Assembly: GCA_013368315.1 (NCBI GenBank)
Contig: JAACJM010000260.1
Location: 50,422 to 114,421 of the forward strand
DNA from: Tetrapyrgos nigripes
Lineage: Eukaryota; Basidiomycota; Agaricomycetes; Agaricales; Campanellaceae
Reading direction: 5' to 3'
Length of the DNA stretch: 64,000 nt
Position numbers and translations under genes: made by a program. Positions 32,289 through 44,953 of the stretch are shown one piece after another. Numbering within the stretch: the stretch's first letter is position 1; each line of letters starts with the position of its first letter. Below the pieces are notes generated by a model that was not told where the DNA came from, searched no databases, and was given only the letters and a program-made list of their open reading frames with translations.

Positions 32289-34009
32289 TATGCTAATAGG
32301 TGTCTTTGCATAAGTGTAGAACAAACACAAACTTAAAGACTTTTATACAAATTGTAAAGTGCAAGTGTTCCGCGTAGTCAGAATACTCAACAGTTCACTT
32401 GTACTACAAGGACTTTTGGGGTTTTTGGTAAGGTTTTGCACGAGTGCACACAAGCTAAACACACACAAAGACTATAACAAGTCCACAAATGTATAAACCA
32501 ACAGTTTCAATTCACAATTTGTAGGCCCAAATGCCTTATAACCAATTTCACAAGTCTGAGGACACACACAAAAGGTAACACACAAAACCAACAAATTTGA
32601 TTCAACACTATTGATTCCAACACACTATGTTTATACTTGATGTGAGTGAGGTAAATTTGGTAGAAGCGTAGTCTGTGTTTCGCAGTCTCTACAGCTAGTG
32701 CTAGTGAGATGACTGATACTCTACAGTACATGGCTTGAGTAACTACAAGAAATACCTAGTCCTTTTATACTACTCACAGCTACTACTATACAGTTCTACA
32801 GTTCTTTTTAATGTCCGCTAAAAGGCACACAAGAAAATAGAAATATTACTCTAACTGCTAGTCCATGCTGGTCAGTACTACTAGATTAAGTAGGTACCTT
32901 CTAATTAGGGTATCTAAGAAATAAGAAATATTATCTAAAATTCAGTAGGGCTTTCTATGTTCCCTTCGCTTCCTCCTCTTACTAGCAGTACCTTTCTAGA
33001 ACTGGCAGCCGTAGTCATTATGACTCACATAGCTTCACCATCCATGCTGGGCTCCACTCGTATGACTCACATTCCTTTACCGCCAATCAGACGCCATAGG
33101 TTTGTGTAGCCTTTGTTATTCCTCCTCTTTATGCTCTTCTGGCGCTACTATAGACCTGGTAGCCATAGCACTAGTTTCTAGTATACCACCACTTAGTATC
33201 TTAGTAAATCCTGCTCAAGGTCCTACACATATCTTGTAGTCGCATTTGTACCAACAAGAACGCCTCAGTCATCAGGCACACATCTTGCTGATCTTACTGC
33301 TGCATTCGGAAATATCTTTACCCCTTTGGGGCTTTCATACCGACTCCTTAGTTGATCACATACTGGTGGTAATGAACCATGAGTTTTATTCCTTTACCAC
33401 TAGTCCATTCCTTTAGTACCATATGAAAGCTGAGCTTTCTAGGAACTCATACATATATACTTTGTCCTACTTATCTATCCTTACTGTCTTCCAAAAGACT
33501 ATTCCTTCTGTTTTGCTTATAAGTGAGGTATCAATTACTATACCGCTAGTTCGGACATAGTCGGTCACTAGGGTTTTCCTCCGATTTCTCCAATTATGGT
33601 GCAATTCTTAACCAGTGATTGTTTAGCGCTAAAGTCTGGGTTGTATAGCCAACGTGTTCCTTGCTTGTGAATAGGGGCTTCACTCGGAAACAGCCTCTTA
33701 GCGCAATTCTTAACCAGTATAGCCAATGCGTTCCTTGCTTGTGAATAGGGGCTTCACTCTCCCTTGAGTTGCACTGGTGGTACTAAGTGCGTTATAGTAG
33801 GAATTGTTACAAAGTCTTTTCTAGAACTTTGCATAGTATAAGGGGGTGGGTCTGCTACTATAACTGAAGCTCCTGTATACATCAACCATAGTACTTAGAA
33901 TAAGCATATCCTATCCATAAGTAATTAGCTTTATTGTACTGGCGCGTACACTTAATCCACTAGCACTTTAACTAGCAGTTCGGGACTCACTCTAGTCCTT
34001 TGTATACCA
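32289..34009. other. AT-rich non-coding stretch between two Gypsy elements
   Basis: No protein-coding region is supported in 1.7 kb. The first 500 bp are rich in CACACA and ACAAG words. A local duplication is visible near 33607-33680 and 33705-33770, sharing GCGCAATTCTTAACCAGT and TCCTTGCTTGTGAATAGGGG. The composition resembles LTR or leader sequence of a retroelement, possibly the 5' side of Gypsy B, but no TG...CA ends or repeat partner were found. Confidence 0.35.
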
Positions 34010-37000
34010 ATTGAAGTGGTGAACCAGCTTCATAACCGCCACATTGTGTTTCTATACATGAATTTTGTACAGCGTATCAGCGTTAATACACTTATGGTGC
34101 CAGGTGCTCAATCGTCCTTTACTCCTTTACCTAAGCTGACACCTGAAGAAAGGGATCGACTTCGTAAACTAGGAGCATGCTTGCATGTAGGCAACCCGGC
34201 AATATGAGCAATGAGTGTTCAATGTTTCCAAACAATACCCCAAGATCATCGACATCTCAAAACACCCCTTGAAACTTCCCTCCCCATGTAGTTAGGACAG
34301 TCGAAACTTCTACTCCAACTCAATCGTTGTCATCTTGCTCATCACCTGTAATGGTAGCTCAAGCATTGTCATCTCGTAATGTAATCAAAATAAGGTTAAG
34401 GGTTTGGAAGGAGAAGAAAAGGAACAGGCTGCGGTATATTTGAAGGATATTATGTCAAAATTGGATTTTTGAATCACTCCCCTGCTACATCATCAGGAGA
34501 AGTTGTACAGTATGCCGGATATTATATGAACAATCAATATCGTGAGCGTACCTTTCCTTCAGAGCTAAGAATGTTGGCAATCACTAGTAACTGACAGGTA
34601 CCCTTGATAACCCTCAAAACAGAACTTATTGGCAAAATCACCAGCAGAAAAATCGACGCAGAAGCTCTAATAGACAGTGGAGCAGAAGGCATTATTATCA
34701 ACAGTCGTTTCACATGAGAAAATTGATTAACCCTCCTCTCCATCAAAAACCCTTTCCCTGTACGAAACGTTGACAGTTCCGAAAACACCATGGGATGGGT
34801 ACGTCATTACACTATTCAAAAGCTTTGTATCTATCCCCAGGACAAAAGATCGTGTCACGAAAAGATGGCTGCATTCTATGTTACAGATATCGGAGATCAC
34901 AATATAATTCTCAGTACCGATTGGTTAGAGGAACATAATCCAGAGATATATTGGTCATTCTCTAGGGTGGATATGGTCAGGTGTCCTGAAACATGTATTT
35001 TGGAACAACCCCCTATCCTTAATCTATGCACCAAGCCATTATTGACCCACGAACCAACCACAAGAATTATCAAGTGAAATGGATAGAACCAATCGGACAG
35101 TTCAAACCAATTGCACAGCCAAAAGTTGCAGGTTGACGTCATCGGGTTCCTATTTGATCGTTCCATCATTCTCCAGAATCTACAACTATTTTTACTGAAG
35201 AAGACTTCAATCAGAAGGATGTTTTGAACCAATGGGAACAAGAGGTGTTGGAGAATCTATTTGGAAAGGAAGAGAAGTACCTGACATCAGATTTGGGATT
35301 TACCAAAGCCCAAGAACTTGTAGAAGCAGCCCAGAAGATGAAAGAAGACGTATCACTTACAGATAAGATTCCGTCTCAATATCATCAATTCCTACCAGTT
35401 TTTGACAAACAAACCTCAGAACGACTACCAAAACATGGCGAATGGGATCATGCTATCGAACTGAAGCCATACTTTGAACCTCGCCCTTGTAAAACATATC
35501 CCCTATCCCCAAATGAACAAAAGGAACTTGACAATTTCATTGAGGAAAACTTGGAAAAGCAATACATAAGATGATTGAAGTCTCCTATGGCAAGTCCTTT
35601 CTTCTTTGTTAAAAAGAAAGACAGAAAACTACGTCCTGTACAGGACTATCACGCACTAAACAAAGGGACCATAAAGAACAAATACCCTTTACCACTCATA
35701 TCAGAACTCGTAGACAAACTCAAGGGGGCATGAGTTTTTTCAAAGATCGATCTTCAATGGGGATATAATAACATATGAATAAAAGAGGGGGATGAGTGGA
35801 AAGCAGTGTTTAAGACCAATAGTAGAGGACTTTTCAAACTGATGGTGATGTTCTTTGGCCTTATGAACTCTCCTGCTACCTTCCAAGCGATGATGAACAC
35901 TCTTTTCAAGGATCTTATCGATTCTGGAAAGGTCTATCTATATGGATGACATCTTGATATTTATGGAATCTCTAGAAGAACATTGGCAGATGGTCAAACA
36001 AGTGCTCGCACGACTTCAGGAAAACAACCTGTATGCCAAACCAGAAAAGTGTACCTTCAAAACCGATTCAGTGGAGTTCCTAGGTCTCATTGTCTCCCAC
36101 AATACATTGGTAAAGGACCCAGTCAAAGTCAAAGGTGTCACCAAGTGGCCAACCTTGCGAAATGTTAAAGACATTCAATCGTTCCTAGGATTTAGAAACT
36201 TCTACTGTCGTTTCATACACGACTGCTTTTTGATCTCACAAAAAAGGACGAACCATGGAAATGGTCTGTTGATACTGGAAGAGCCTTTCAGGCACTCAAA
36301 GATGTGTTTACGTCTTCACCAGTCCTTTTAATGCCTGATTATTCTAAACCATATTGAGTAGAGGTCGATGCTTCTGATTACGCTACAGGAGGTATCTTAC
36401 AACAGAAAGGACCTGAAGACAAATGGCATCCGGTCACCTATCTATTGAAATCTTTATCTGAAACCGAACGGAACTACAACATTCATGATAAGGAATTGTT
36501 GGCAATCATACATGGATTAGAAGCCTGGCGACATTACCTCGAAGGTGGATCGCATACTATCGAAATCCTGAATGACCATGAGAACTTGAAATACTTCACT
36601 ACTGCTCAGAAACTCAGCCGACAACAAGCAAGGATGGCCTTGTTTCTGACCAGATTCGACTTCACATTGACCCATAAACCTGGAAGTCTCAATTGAAGTG
36701 ACCCACTTTCTCGAAGACCAGATCATAAAGAGGGGGTCGAAAATGACAACAAGGATAGAGTATTACTCGATCCCAAGTTCTTCAGAATTCGAGCTATGAG
36801 ACCAGGAACAGTAGTTGCAATCAGAGATGCTGAACTGAGAAGACGTATTAAAGACTGCCCAAAAAAGGACATTGAAGTTGTGAGTGCCCTACACCTCATC
36901 TTAAACAACAGTCCACGCTCGCTAGTCAAAAATTTGCAGGAATGGAACTATGAAGACAGAATCATCTTGTTCTGAGGAAAGATCTACGTTCTAAACAACC

Positions 37001-37640
37001 AACAACTATGGAGAGACATTGTCAAAATGCACCATGATAGTCTCACCACAGGACATCCAGGCCGGTTTAAAACATATGAATTGATTAGCAGAGAATTCTG
37101 GTGGCCCGGTATGTCAGTATTTGTCTGTGATTATGTTGAAGGATGTGCTACTTGCCAATTGACCAAGGCACAAAACCATCCATCGCATGTACCATTAGTC
37201 CCAAACAAAACTCCAGAAAGACCTTTTGGCATGATTACGACCGACTTCATTACAGACCTTCCAGAATGTGAAGGCTTCAATGCAATCCACATGACAGTGT
37301 ACCGATCAACCAAAACTGTAGTAATATCACCATGCTGGAAAGATATTGACAGTGACAGAACAATTGACATGCAACATTACGGTCTTTGGGATAAAATGAT
37401 ATCAGATCAAGGACCTCAATTTGTGACTCAGCTCATGAGGGGAATATACACTAAGTTAGGTATTACCTCAGCACTTAGTACAGCTTATCACCTGCAGACA
37501 GATGGCGAGACCGAAAGGTTCAATCAAGAGCTCGAACAGTATCTACAAACCTTTTGCAACTATCGACAAGATGACTGGGTCAAATACTTGCCATATGCAG
37601 AGTTTTGCCATAACACTTGAATACACTCTGCTACCGGGAA
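34010..37640 (+). mobile_element. Ty3/Gypsy element B (late gag to integrase), degenerate
   Basis: Gag remnants include PLPKLTPEERDRLRKLGAC and a damaged zinc knuckle (CRQPGNMSNEC, one frame away, His replaced by Asn). The protease has LIDSGAEGIIINSRF (34664-34710). RT carries [14 protein letters not shown] and [12 protein letters not shown]. RNase H has VEVDASDYATGGIL and NYNIHDKELLAIIHGLEAW. Integrase has HHDSLTTGHPGRFKTYE, GCATCQ, then the D-D-E residues in TTDFITDLP, SDQGPQF and QTDGETERFNQELEQYLQ. Seven in-frame TGA stops interrupt it where arginine is expected. It ends at about 37640 without a chromodomain or LTR, probably cut by the neighbouring transposon. Confidence 0.9.
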
Positions 37641-39037
37641 ATCCAGCTGATGCTGTAATACTTTTGTATAGTACCGCAATACCTTACCTGGTAGGCTTTT
37701 GTAAATGATGTGGATAATAGATATACTGGGCCAAATCCCTCTGGGGGCTCGCCTAGCCTTCCTAATTAGGAAGGCGAGCCCAGAAGCCGTTGGAATGCTG
37801 TTGGTTAGGAAGTGGCTACTTGGCATCATGACTTCGGGTCGTAAATTACGGCCTTTGTAAAATATGGTCAGGGAGTGCGCTTTTGTAAAAGTCAATCACA
37901 TGCTTTACAAATCTAGAATATATACATCTTAGTTTTGCTCATCCTCTAGCTCTTTCAGCATGAGCGTGATATTGACAGCCTTCTCCCTCAAAGTTGGGTA
38001 AATTGGCTCTGGACTCCCATTGTTTGGCTTGCCATTCAAGGGAAACCAGGCACTGTCACATCTCTTCTCGGAGAATCATTATCTCTTCCCTCCACTGTTT
38101 GACTTGTGCATAGACCTTGCACCACTCCACGTGTAGCCCTTTTGTTTTTGTAAATGTGGCCGATAGGTGTAGCCAGATTTGTAAATTGAGTTGGTCAAAT
38201 GGAATTCCAAGAAATCCCATGATCGAAGCCAGATTTTTGCAGAGGGAAAGAGGAGACCAATAGGTTTGTAAGGTGGGCAGGCGTCCAGAAGAAAGAGCAT
38301 GAGAGTTTTAGAATGGGTAAAGGATTCAGGGTGGGTGTTTTGTAAAAGATAACATTCAAGAGATAGGTGGTTTTGTAAATGGGTTGGTGACCAGATATGT
38401 CAGGAAAGTTTTGTTAAATGATAGATTTATGTTAAAGGCCAATTATTTGTAAACGTGGATGATGGGAGTTTGACGTGGATGATGGGATTTTGACGTGGAT
38501 GATGGGAGTTTGAGAGTGCATTTTGTAAAACAATGGGATAGAGAATCAGCAAGTTTGTAAAAGTCAGTGACAGGCAAATGCACTCACTGTGATATAGAAC
38601 TTGGTCAGTTACAAGTTCACCAGTACTGACCCCATGCCAGATGCAGGAAACTTTCCTGTGCTTCTCCCATGCCCCTTCAACTGCGTTCTCACCACGCAAG
38701 CTTCATCGAGCAGCCTCAGCTCTCTTTGCTTTTGCTGCCTTGATGTTCTTCTTTTCAACCTCCTGCAAGTCCTCCATACAGATAATATCCTCGTTCCTCA
38801 ATGGATTCAATTTCAGCAGCATTATATCACCCACCAGTGATAGCTTCGCCTGCCATGCATTTTGATAGGTCAATGCCACAATTTTCACCTTCTTATCTTG
38901 TTGTATAAGAAGTGAACGAGAACGAGTGGCAGCACCTTGATTCCTTGCATTGGTTTCTTGTAGCGAAGCAGGCGTTGCTTCACCAGCAGATGATTTCAGA
39001 GATGATTCAGGGATTCATTGAGCTGACCCTCACGAAG
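37641..39037. other. TTTTGTAAA-rich flank of the KDZ transposon
   Basis: Mostly non-coding. TTTTGTAAA-like words occur about a dozen times between 37697 and 38560. A near-palindrome (37745-37782) reads GGGCTCGCCTAG, CCTTCCTAATTAGGAAGG, CGAGCCC. The repeat GTGGATGATGGGA occurs three times at 38455-38510. The last 300 bp may hold the end of the KDZ gene (minus strand KAKRAEAAR and VALTYQNAWQAKL). This should be the 3' side of the element; its terminal repeat was not identified. Confidence 0.5.
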
Positions 39038-42000
39038 TCAGAGCTTGAAATCAGTGAGCTGTGAATGATAGTTGTCAGAGGAACTACAGTCCTCAACAGA
39101 GAGTTCAGAAGGCAGAAGAAAGGGTAGATCTTCAGCATTAAGAGACGCTTTTGAAGGGGGCAGTGTAGCAAGTTGTTGGAGGGATACAGGTGAGTAAACC
39201 AGCTGGAGAGCACGAAATCGTTTGATCTGCTTTGTTATCTTTGTCCTTTGATCAACGAGGTGAGTTAGTTGTTTATTGGTTGGGTTACTAATTAATTTAA
39301 TATCCTTGCGAAGGTCTCGTCTGTAAAAGGAAATGTATCTTAGATGCAGACTTTTTTGGGAAAGAATAGCTACCACTTACTGAAGCTGCTCAATCTCCAG
39401 ACCAAGGAAGAGGAATTCCCCTGGACTAATTTCAAAGTCTGGAAGGTCATCGACCTCCTCATCACTGCTATCCTCTTCATCAACAAACATCCTTTCCTCT
39501 GACTTCATCTCCTTCCAAGCCTTCTTCTCTTCTTCTCGGGCTAGTTCCAGGCAGGCACTTTGAAGAGTCTTGCCTAGTATTTATAGATGAGGTCATGATG
39601 AATTTACAAAAATGTGGGGTAAACTTACCACTGATCAATAAAGCATATGGATTCATTTCAGTTTGCTGAGTCTCATAATCATCGACCATCTGTTTCCATT
39701 GTGGAGCATGTTCCATTTGCTTTTCTGTGAAATCCTTCCAGACTTGAAACTGGATCTGAAACTGTGCAACAGCATTTATGAGACGCTTTTTCAAAAGTGC
39801 ACCTGAGTTGTTTTGTAAAAACATAAGTCAAACCCCAGCTTTTGCAAAAGCGACACATACCAAGACTGCAAACTTTTTGCCAGTTCCAATGGCCAATGTG
39901 ATCGTCCAGGGTGTCATGATGTGAGCCAGGACCCATTTCCTTCAGACTGCTTGCAAGACCACCCAGCCCTGACCACACTCTTTCAATTCGCTCTGCATCA
40001 GTTTGACCTGCGCCATCCATGTAATTGATGGAGAACTTTTCCTGACATTTCAGAAGGTGACCAAGAATGTGAAGCTTAGGAATCACAAAGTGAAGGATGT
40101 GAAGAGTAAGGTTCAATCGAACTAATGCTGGGAGTTTCTTGAATCGTTCAACGAGTTTCTTTGACTATTGACAAACAATATCATAACAGATGATTAGAAT
40201 AAGGGTGGCAGCAATGTGACGCAGAAGAGAAGCCTTGATGTAATCCATATTAGCATATCTGCAAAAAGATTAGCTAAGTCCTAAAATTTGAATATTGTTG
40301 ATTGCTTTTGTAAATGAGCTTTGGATTTTTCGAGCACATTTACAAAAGCAGTTGACAAAGAAATAATAAACCTACCTCTCTCCAATCTGTGTTGGTCCCA
40401 TCCCATTCCTACAAATCAACTCATGCCAAGCACAGGATCCAGCACCCTCTCCACTACTGTCATAACCTTCATGGAATTTTGTGTTTGCATGGTCAAGTGC
40501 AGCCAGCCCAGTACAAGTGCTCATCTGGAACACAGGAGTTAGTATTAGCGATTTTAAATGTTGATCACGTTCTCACCTCCTTCTGGTCCTCCATCATTTG
40601 GCACCATTTCAAATAAGGTCCTGATTCAACAAAATAAGCCATGCCATCCTGCAAGCTAGGGTCTCTATCCCAGCTTGAAACCTTCTTTCTTTTCAACTGG
40701 AAGCAAGCGTCAAAAGAGAGGAACATGTAATATAAAACTGTATGTTTTGTAAAAGTGAATATCAACTTTACAAAAGTCGTGTAGGAATTCAGACTCACCT
40801 CTTTCCAAGCGGGGTCTGGTCCCAGTTAGGAGGAAGGTTGACTGCTGGATCTGGACAAGCTGGACAAATGACACCAAGCTCCCCAGGCTTCATTTCCTCG
40901 ATATTCCTTATCCATCATTTCCTCGACCACCACGCCTAAGCATCCTCAAATTTCTCCACTGTTGAACAGTCCGTAGGAAGGTTGGATAACAATTCTGCAA
41001 GAATGTACTGTTGGTCAGACATTGGTGGAGTGAGGTACAGAATTGACTCACAGGTATTTTTGTACTGGTGTTATCTGTGAGCTTCTCCATTGACTTATAG
41101 TAATCGAAAGGTGTTGTCTTTCCACATAGATTCAACATTTGAATGTAAATGCAGTACCCGGTCTTGTGTGAGTCCTGGGAAAACAATGAGCATGCATGAG
41201 TTGCTCCCATTTTTGATGTTGCATGCTGGTTGAAAGTGACCTTGACCTCGTACATCCACAGTAGTTAAGGCGAACGCGATGACATCCATTGGTGTGAAAC
41301 ACTACAAATTTGGAGGGGCCTTTCATGGGAAGGTCACATTTTGACCCATCTGGAGACCCAACCGTTTTAAGGAGACCTTTTCAAAATATTTCCCATTCCA
41401 AAACTTCAAAAATGTAAGTGACTGTCAAGCGCTTTTACAAAAACTAAAAGCCCACCTCTATGTTGTGCAGCAGATTGGAAAGGTGAGTCTCCATGCAGCA
41501 GACCTGGCACACCAATCCACCATGGGAACAGTCAACACATCGGAATGTTGGTTCCATTGGTACACGGTCTTCTGGGCAGCTAGGACAGGTCGCCGGTACA
41601 CAATCACCCCGACCCTTCAAGATCATCAGAACGTTGAGGTATTCCTCTCTATGCTTCAGGAAGATTCGCATTGGTCTGTCCTGAATATGTTTAGGTTAGG
41701 GTAAAGCCACACAGAACCAGGATAAAATTCACTGATGCGTATAGCTTTCTCCTTCGCCCAACTTTGGTGACATGACCATTCTTAACTTGGTAGAGAAACC
41801 CATGATACATCATCTGTGGAAAATCCTCATCCCCTAAATCCGACCAATCTGGATCTGCCTCAATGGCAGTATACACATGTGCTCGATGGCTAGGAACTGT
41901 GGTCGTGGATTTGTATGTCCTCCTTCCATCAGCAGAAACGTGTGAGACTTCTGTGATAATGTTGTTATTGGGATCATTGTAGTTGACTCCAAGTGCCGCT

Positions 42001-42071
42001 AAGGAAGTGATCCCCTTGAGTGCGTTGATATCAGCTTTTCTGGGATGCTTTGCTGGCCTGGACGTTGACAT
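39038..42071 (-). mobile_element. KDZ transposase gene with CxC2-type cysteine cluster
   Basis: The start at 42071 reads MSTSRPAKHPRKADINALKG. The cysteine cluster follows (CPSCPEDRVPMEPTFRCVDC, then CQVCCMETHL), then HTNGCHRVRLNYCGC, YPTFLRTVQQWRNL, FLSFDACFQLKRKKVS, DPSLQDGMAYFVES and GLAALDHANTKFHEGY-type sequence. The last core part is PKLHILGHLLKCQEKFSINY, then DAERIERVWSGL and KEMGPGSHHDTLDD, which are hallmark KDZ motifs. Exons are separated by short introns that themselves contain TTTTGTAAA words. At least one stop (TAG, 40165-40167) replaces Trp in DIVCQ-W-SK, so it is probably inactive. Family: Kyakuja-Dileera-Zisupton DNA transposons. Exact exon limits are uncertain. Confidence 0.9.
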
Positions 42072-42885
42072 GGAGGCAAGTGAGAAACAGAATTTAAGCG
42101 AGGATGACGTGGAACTCTGAAGACAAGGGCTGAGGTAGCACAAAGACCTGTTGACTTTACAAAAGTGAGCCATACAGACCATTTTACTTTACAAAAACAT
42201 CTGATCATAACTGACCACTTTTACAAACGCTGATATAAAACAACCTAAGATGTACATAGATGGAGTGTCACAGAAAGGACAGACAACTTCAAACGGCAGC
42301 AATAAACTCTTCAATGAGGAAACGATCAACAGTGGCACGCATATCAGGCTCAAGCTCTCTATCCAATAAATCCCAGAACGCAGCAATAGCACTATCCCTG
42401 AGAAAGGTATGAGATCACAGAAAAGGGCTGACTTTGGAAAGATACCTTGAACTATAGAAATCTATGCCACCAAGATAACGAATGACGAAAACAACAGCTT
42501 TGCCCTTACTAGAACTGGTAAGGGTTGATGCTGAGGTGGTGTTGAGCCGGGCCTTGGATGGACTAATGCTTCAGGATCTGGGTTTTGTGGGAGACTGGGG
42601 TGGAGTCTGAATGGCTGAAGGTGCTGGCAATATCCGTCACAAAAAGGAACATGCGAAGGAAGTCCATGTATCTCACACAAACATTGAAAGGCACCTAGTT
42701 TTTTTTGGCTAACATACTTAAATACATGTATTCTACTCATACTGAACAGTGCTCGCGTTAGTAGTATCCCATTGTGGAGGAATAGGTGACACCGGCAGGT
42801 AGACGGAGGCGATTTTGACATGTGGGAAAAGGCCATGTGCCGGGACTATTGGTGGGTGAATAGTGTTTTGTATCTTCTCCACTTC
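42072..42885. other. 5' flank of the KDZ gene and uncertain coding remnant
   Basis: TTTACAAAA words at 42152, 42187 and 42218 mark this as KDZ-element flank. A minus-strand open frame at 42836-42462 reads CLCEIHGLPSHVPFCDGYC and is proline-rich afterwards. It has Cys/His spacing of interest but no recognised family, and it may belong to another element. The KDZ right terminus was not found. Confidence 0.35.
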
Positions 42886-43175
42886 TTCTACTCGCTTCCA
42901 CTGCCAACACCACTGTCAACACCAATGCCAATACCCAAGCTAATGCCAACGTCAACTCCAACATGCATGCCATTGCCAACACCAACACCAACATCAACGC
43001 CAACTCCCACTCCAACTTCACCTCTCCACCTCCCAACATGCTCCTACTGCCAATGCTACAACCAACACCCTTTGCCAGTGCCAAACATCAACTCCAACTC
43101 CAACCCAATTCCACCTCCCCACTTCCCCACACTTCCCAATGTCAACCCAACACCAACACCTCCCAATACCCGCTC
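42886..43175 (+). repeat. CCAAC/ACCAAC-type low-complexity tract
   Basis: Imperfect 6-bp repeats of GCCAAC, ACCAAC and TCAACT type over nearly 300 bp. Read on the plus strand they give Pro-Thr-rich sequence (PTPTPTSTPTPTPTS), and on the minus strand Leu/Val/Ala-rich sequence. An open plus-strand frame covers 42820-43227, but coding is not supported by other evidence. Confidence 0.8.
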
Positions 43176-43483
43176 CCTACTTTATCCAGGCCTCCTCTCT
43201 TCATTGGACATTGCTAGGATTAGTTAGTCAGTAGATAGTTGATTGTAGAACTATAGACACTACCTGTATATGTATATATACTTTGAAATTGCTTATTCTA
43301 TTGAAATTTTTGAAAATCTATGTTGAGTATTAATAGTGTCTTGTATACTTACTATGTAGTACTCAGGCAGAACAGGTACCTGCACAAGTACCTGTGCCAT
43401 CCAAAGTCCTGACCCACAACTTGTTACTGACCTGTGGGAAACAGGTACTCGGACCTGCGGATCCGATGACAAGTAGAAGGAGT

Positions 43484-43661
43484 GTGGCTGTGCACAAATC
43501 GATGGCACTGATTCATGCACAGCCACATTGCCTCTTGATGTAGGTGCTTGCACCTTCGGAGGCCTCCGCAAATAGCAAGCAGAGCCTCATCTGATACCTA
43601 GTCTTGAGTATCCAGACTATATACACATCTTGACACACTTCGTGTGGTGTATATAGTCTGG
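43484..43661. repeat. Hairpin-bearing repeat, left copy, and adjacent 15-bp stem-loop
   Basis: 43484-43526 is an imperfect hairpin (GTGGCTGTGCACAAATC ... TGATTCATGCACAGCCAC) followed by AGGTGCTTGCACCT-like and GAGGCCTC palindromes. The same block recurs at 51637 and 51999. At 43612-43661 a separate perfect 15-bp stem (CCAGACTATATACAC with GTGTATATAGTCTGG) encloses a smaller CACAC-TTC-GTGTG hairpin. Confidence 0.8.
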
Positions 43662-44149
43662 TGCAAACATATAGGTGCGGGCAGCGCTGAAAACTTATGA
43701 CATAATCACCAGATCTTCTCACGAGCAATTTCCTTTCATTTTTGATCCTACTTCCATTCAAAGAATTAGTATATATTATTTGATAAATCTTTAGTGTAAA
43801 CATTTCTGAGTCTACATGCTAAAAATTACAAGCGGAAATGAAGCAGAAGTCGCAAAAATGCCTGAAGTCCACTTCTGCATTGACACAGCCACTTCAGATT
43901 CCTCCGCTTTTCTGCCCTCCCTGAGTAGTACTTCTAGTCTACATCTCAAGCCAAAATTTTTGACTCAGTTTACCCTGCTCTAACTACATCATATATCTAA
44001 GAGAAGTTGGAGTAATCTGGTGCAGAAATGTGCATGCCTTTGCATTGCCGGCGTTAATTATATAACAACTTTGCAGTGCTGCCCGCGCTGTGAGATTACC
44101 ATGAGACTATCTGATACCCCTCTGTAACAAATCTGTTCATCATTTCATT

Positions 44150-44400
44150 GGTTGAGGCCTAAAAAATTGACCCTATGTTCATAAGAAAAATTGTGCTCCC
44201 CCTTGTCTCAGTCTGCATCCCCCTTGCAGAAATTACCTTCTGAAGATGCCTCTGATTGTGAGGCATTACTAGATTTTATTTGGAACTGTCTTTCCAAATT
44301 TATCTCAGACCATGAAGAAATTTCAACTCTCAATGAGGATCGAGAGCAGATGGGCTATCCACAAAAGGTACAGAGTCCATAGGCACTAAGTAGAAGATGA
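44150..44400 (+). repeat. Coding-like repeat, left copy
   Basis: This block (ATCTGTTCATCATTTCATTGG to GGGCTATCCACAAAAGGTAC) occurs again at 51745-51970. The plus-strand frame reads SQSASPLQKLPSEDASDCEA, then LLDFIWNCLSKFISDHEE, and is a plausible protein fragment. The right copy has a frame-changing deletion. It lies next to the hairpin block in both places, so hairpin and fragment belong to one larger repeat split by Gypsy C. The family is not recognised. Confidence 0.6.
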
Positions 44401-44512
44401 GGGAAATGTGGGCCATTGCTGAGCATGGCATGATAACAAGGCCCAAATCTGGTGTAAACTGTGAGACTGGCATGGTGCAGGCATGGTGTGGATTTTGCTG
44501 ACTTTTTGACCC

Positions 44513-44953
44513 TGTCACAAAGAGGCGAGCGCTTAGATAGCGATAACGAGGAGCTATGGGCAACAGTAAGAACTAGAACTGGTCCCAACGACAAAGAATG
44601 TATTAAATACCTAACAAGCAACAGTAAGAACTAGAACTACGGTGCTCGTTAGCAAAGGTGAAAGGAACTATAACAAAAGGGGAATACACACCTGGTCCCA
44701 ATGACGAAGAGGTCAAGATGGGAAACCAGGTGTCAGGCTACAGGTTATATATGTAAAGGGAAAGCTGTGGAGTAAAGCTGTAACAGAAGCTGTACGAGCG
44801 GCTATACAATAAGCTGTATCAGAGAAATGAAAGGTCCGGTGCATAGCATGTGGAATGCGAGTCATAAGGTGTAAAGGTCCGAGGAGTGATATGGAGATCC
44901 GAGAATGCGGAGATAGAAGGAAATAAATAATACCAAATATAGACTTTGTGACA
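44513..44953 (-). repeat. 3' LTR of Gypsy C
   Basis: A direct copy of 51023-51462, with TG...CA ends inside the short inverted repeat TGTCACAA/TTGTGACA. Compared with the right LTR it lacks about 20 bp after GAGGAGCTATGGG and has about 19 extra bp around GTCCGGTGCATAGCATG. Internally, GGTCCCAA-GACGAAGA-like words occur twice. Confidence 0.95.

Noticed and set aside
35560..37620. TGA used as tryptophan (alternative genetic code) in Gypsy B
   Set aside because: TGG is used normally at conserved tryptophans in the same element (for example EFWWPG, DEWKA), and the TGA positions align with arginine in related elements. Lost CGA codons explain them better.
37745..37782. tRNA-like or terminator hairpin
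   Set aside because: It is a simple near-palindrome without cloverleaf features or a T run, and intrinsic terminators are not expected in a fungus.
42820..43227. Proline-threonine-rich protein gene
   Set aside because: The frame follows a hexanucleotide-like tract and lacks splice or homology support.
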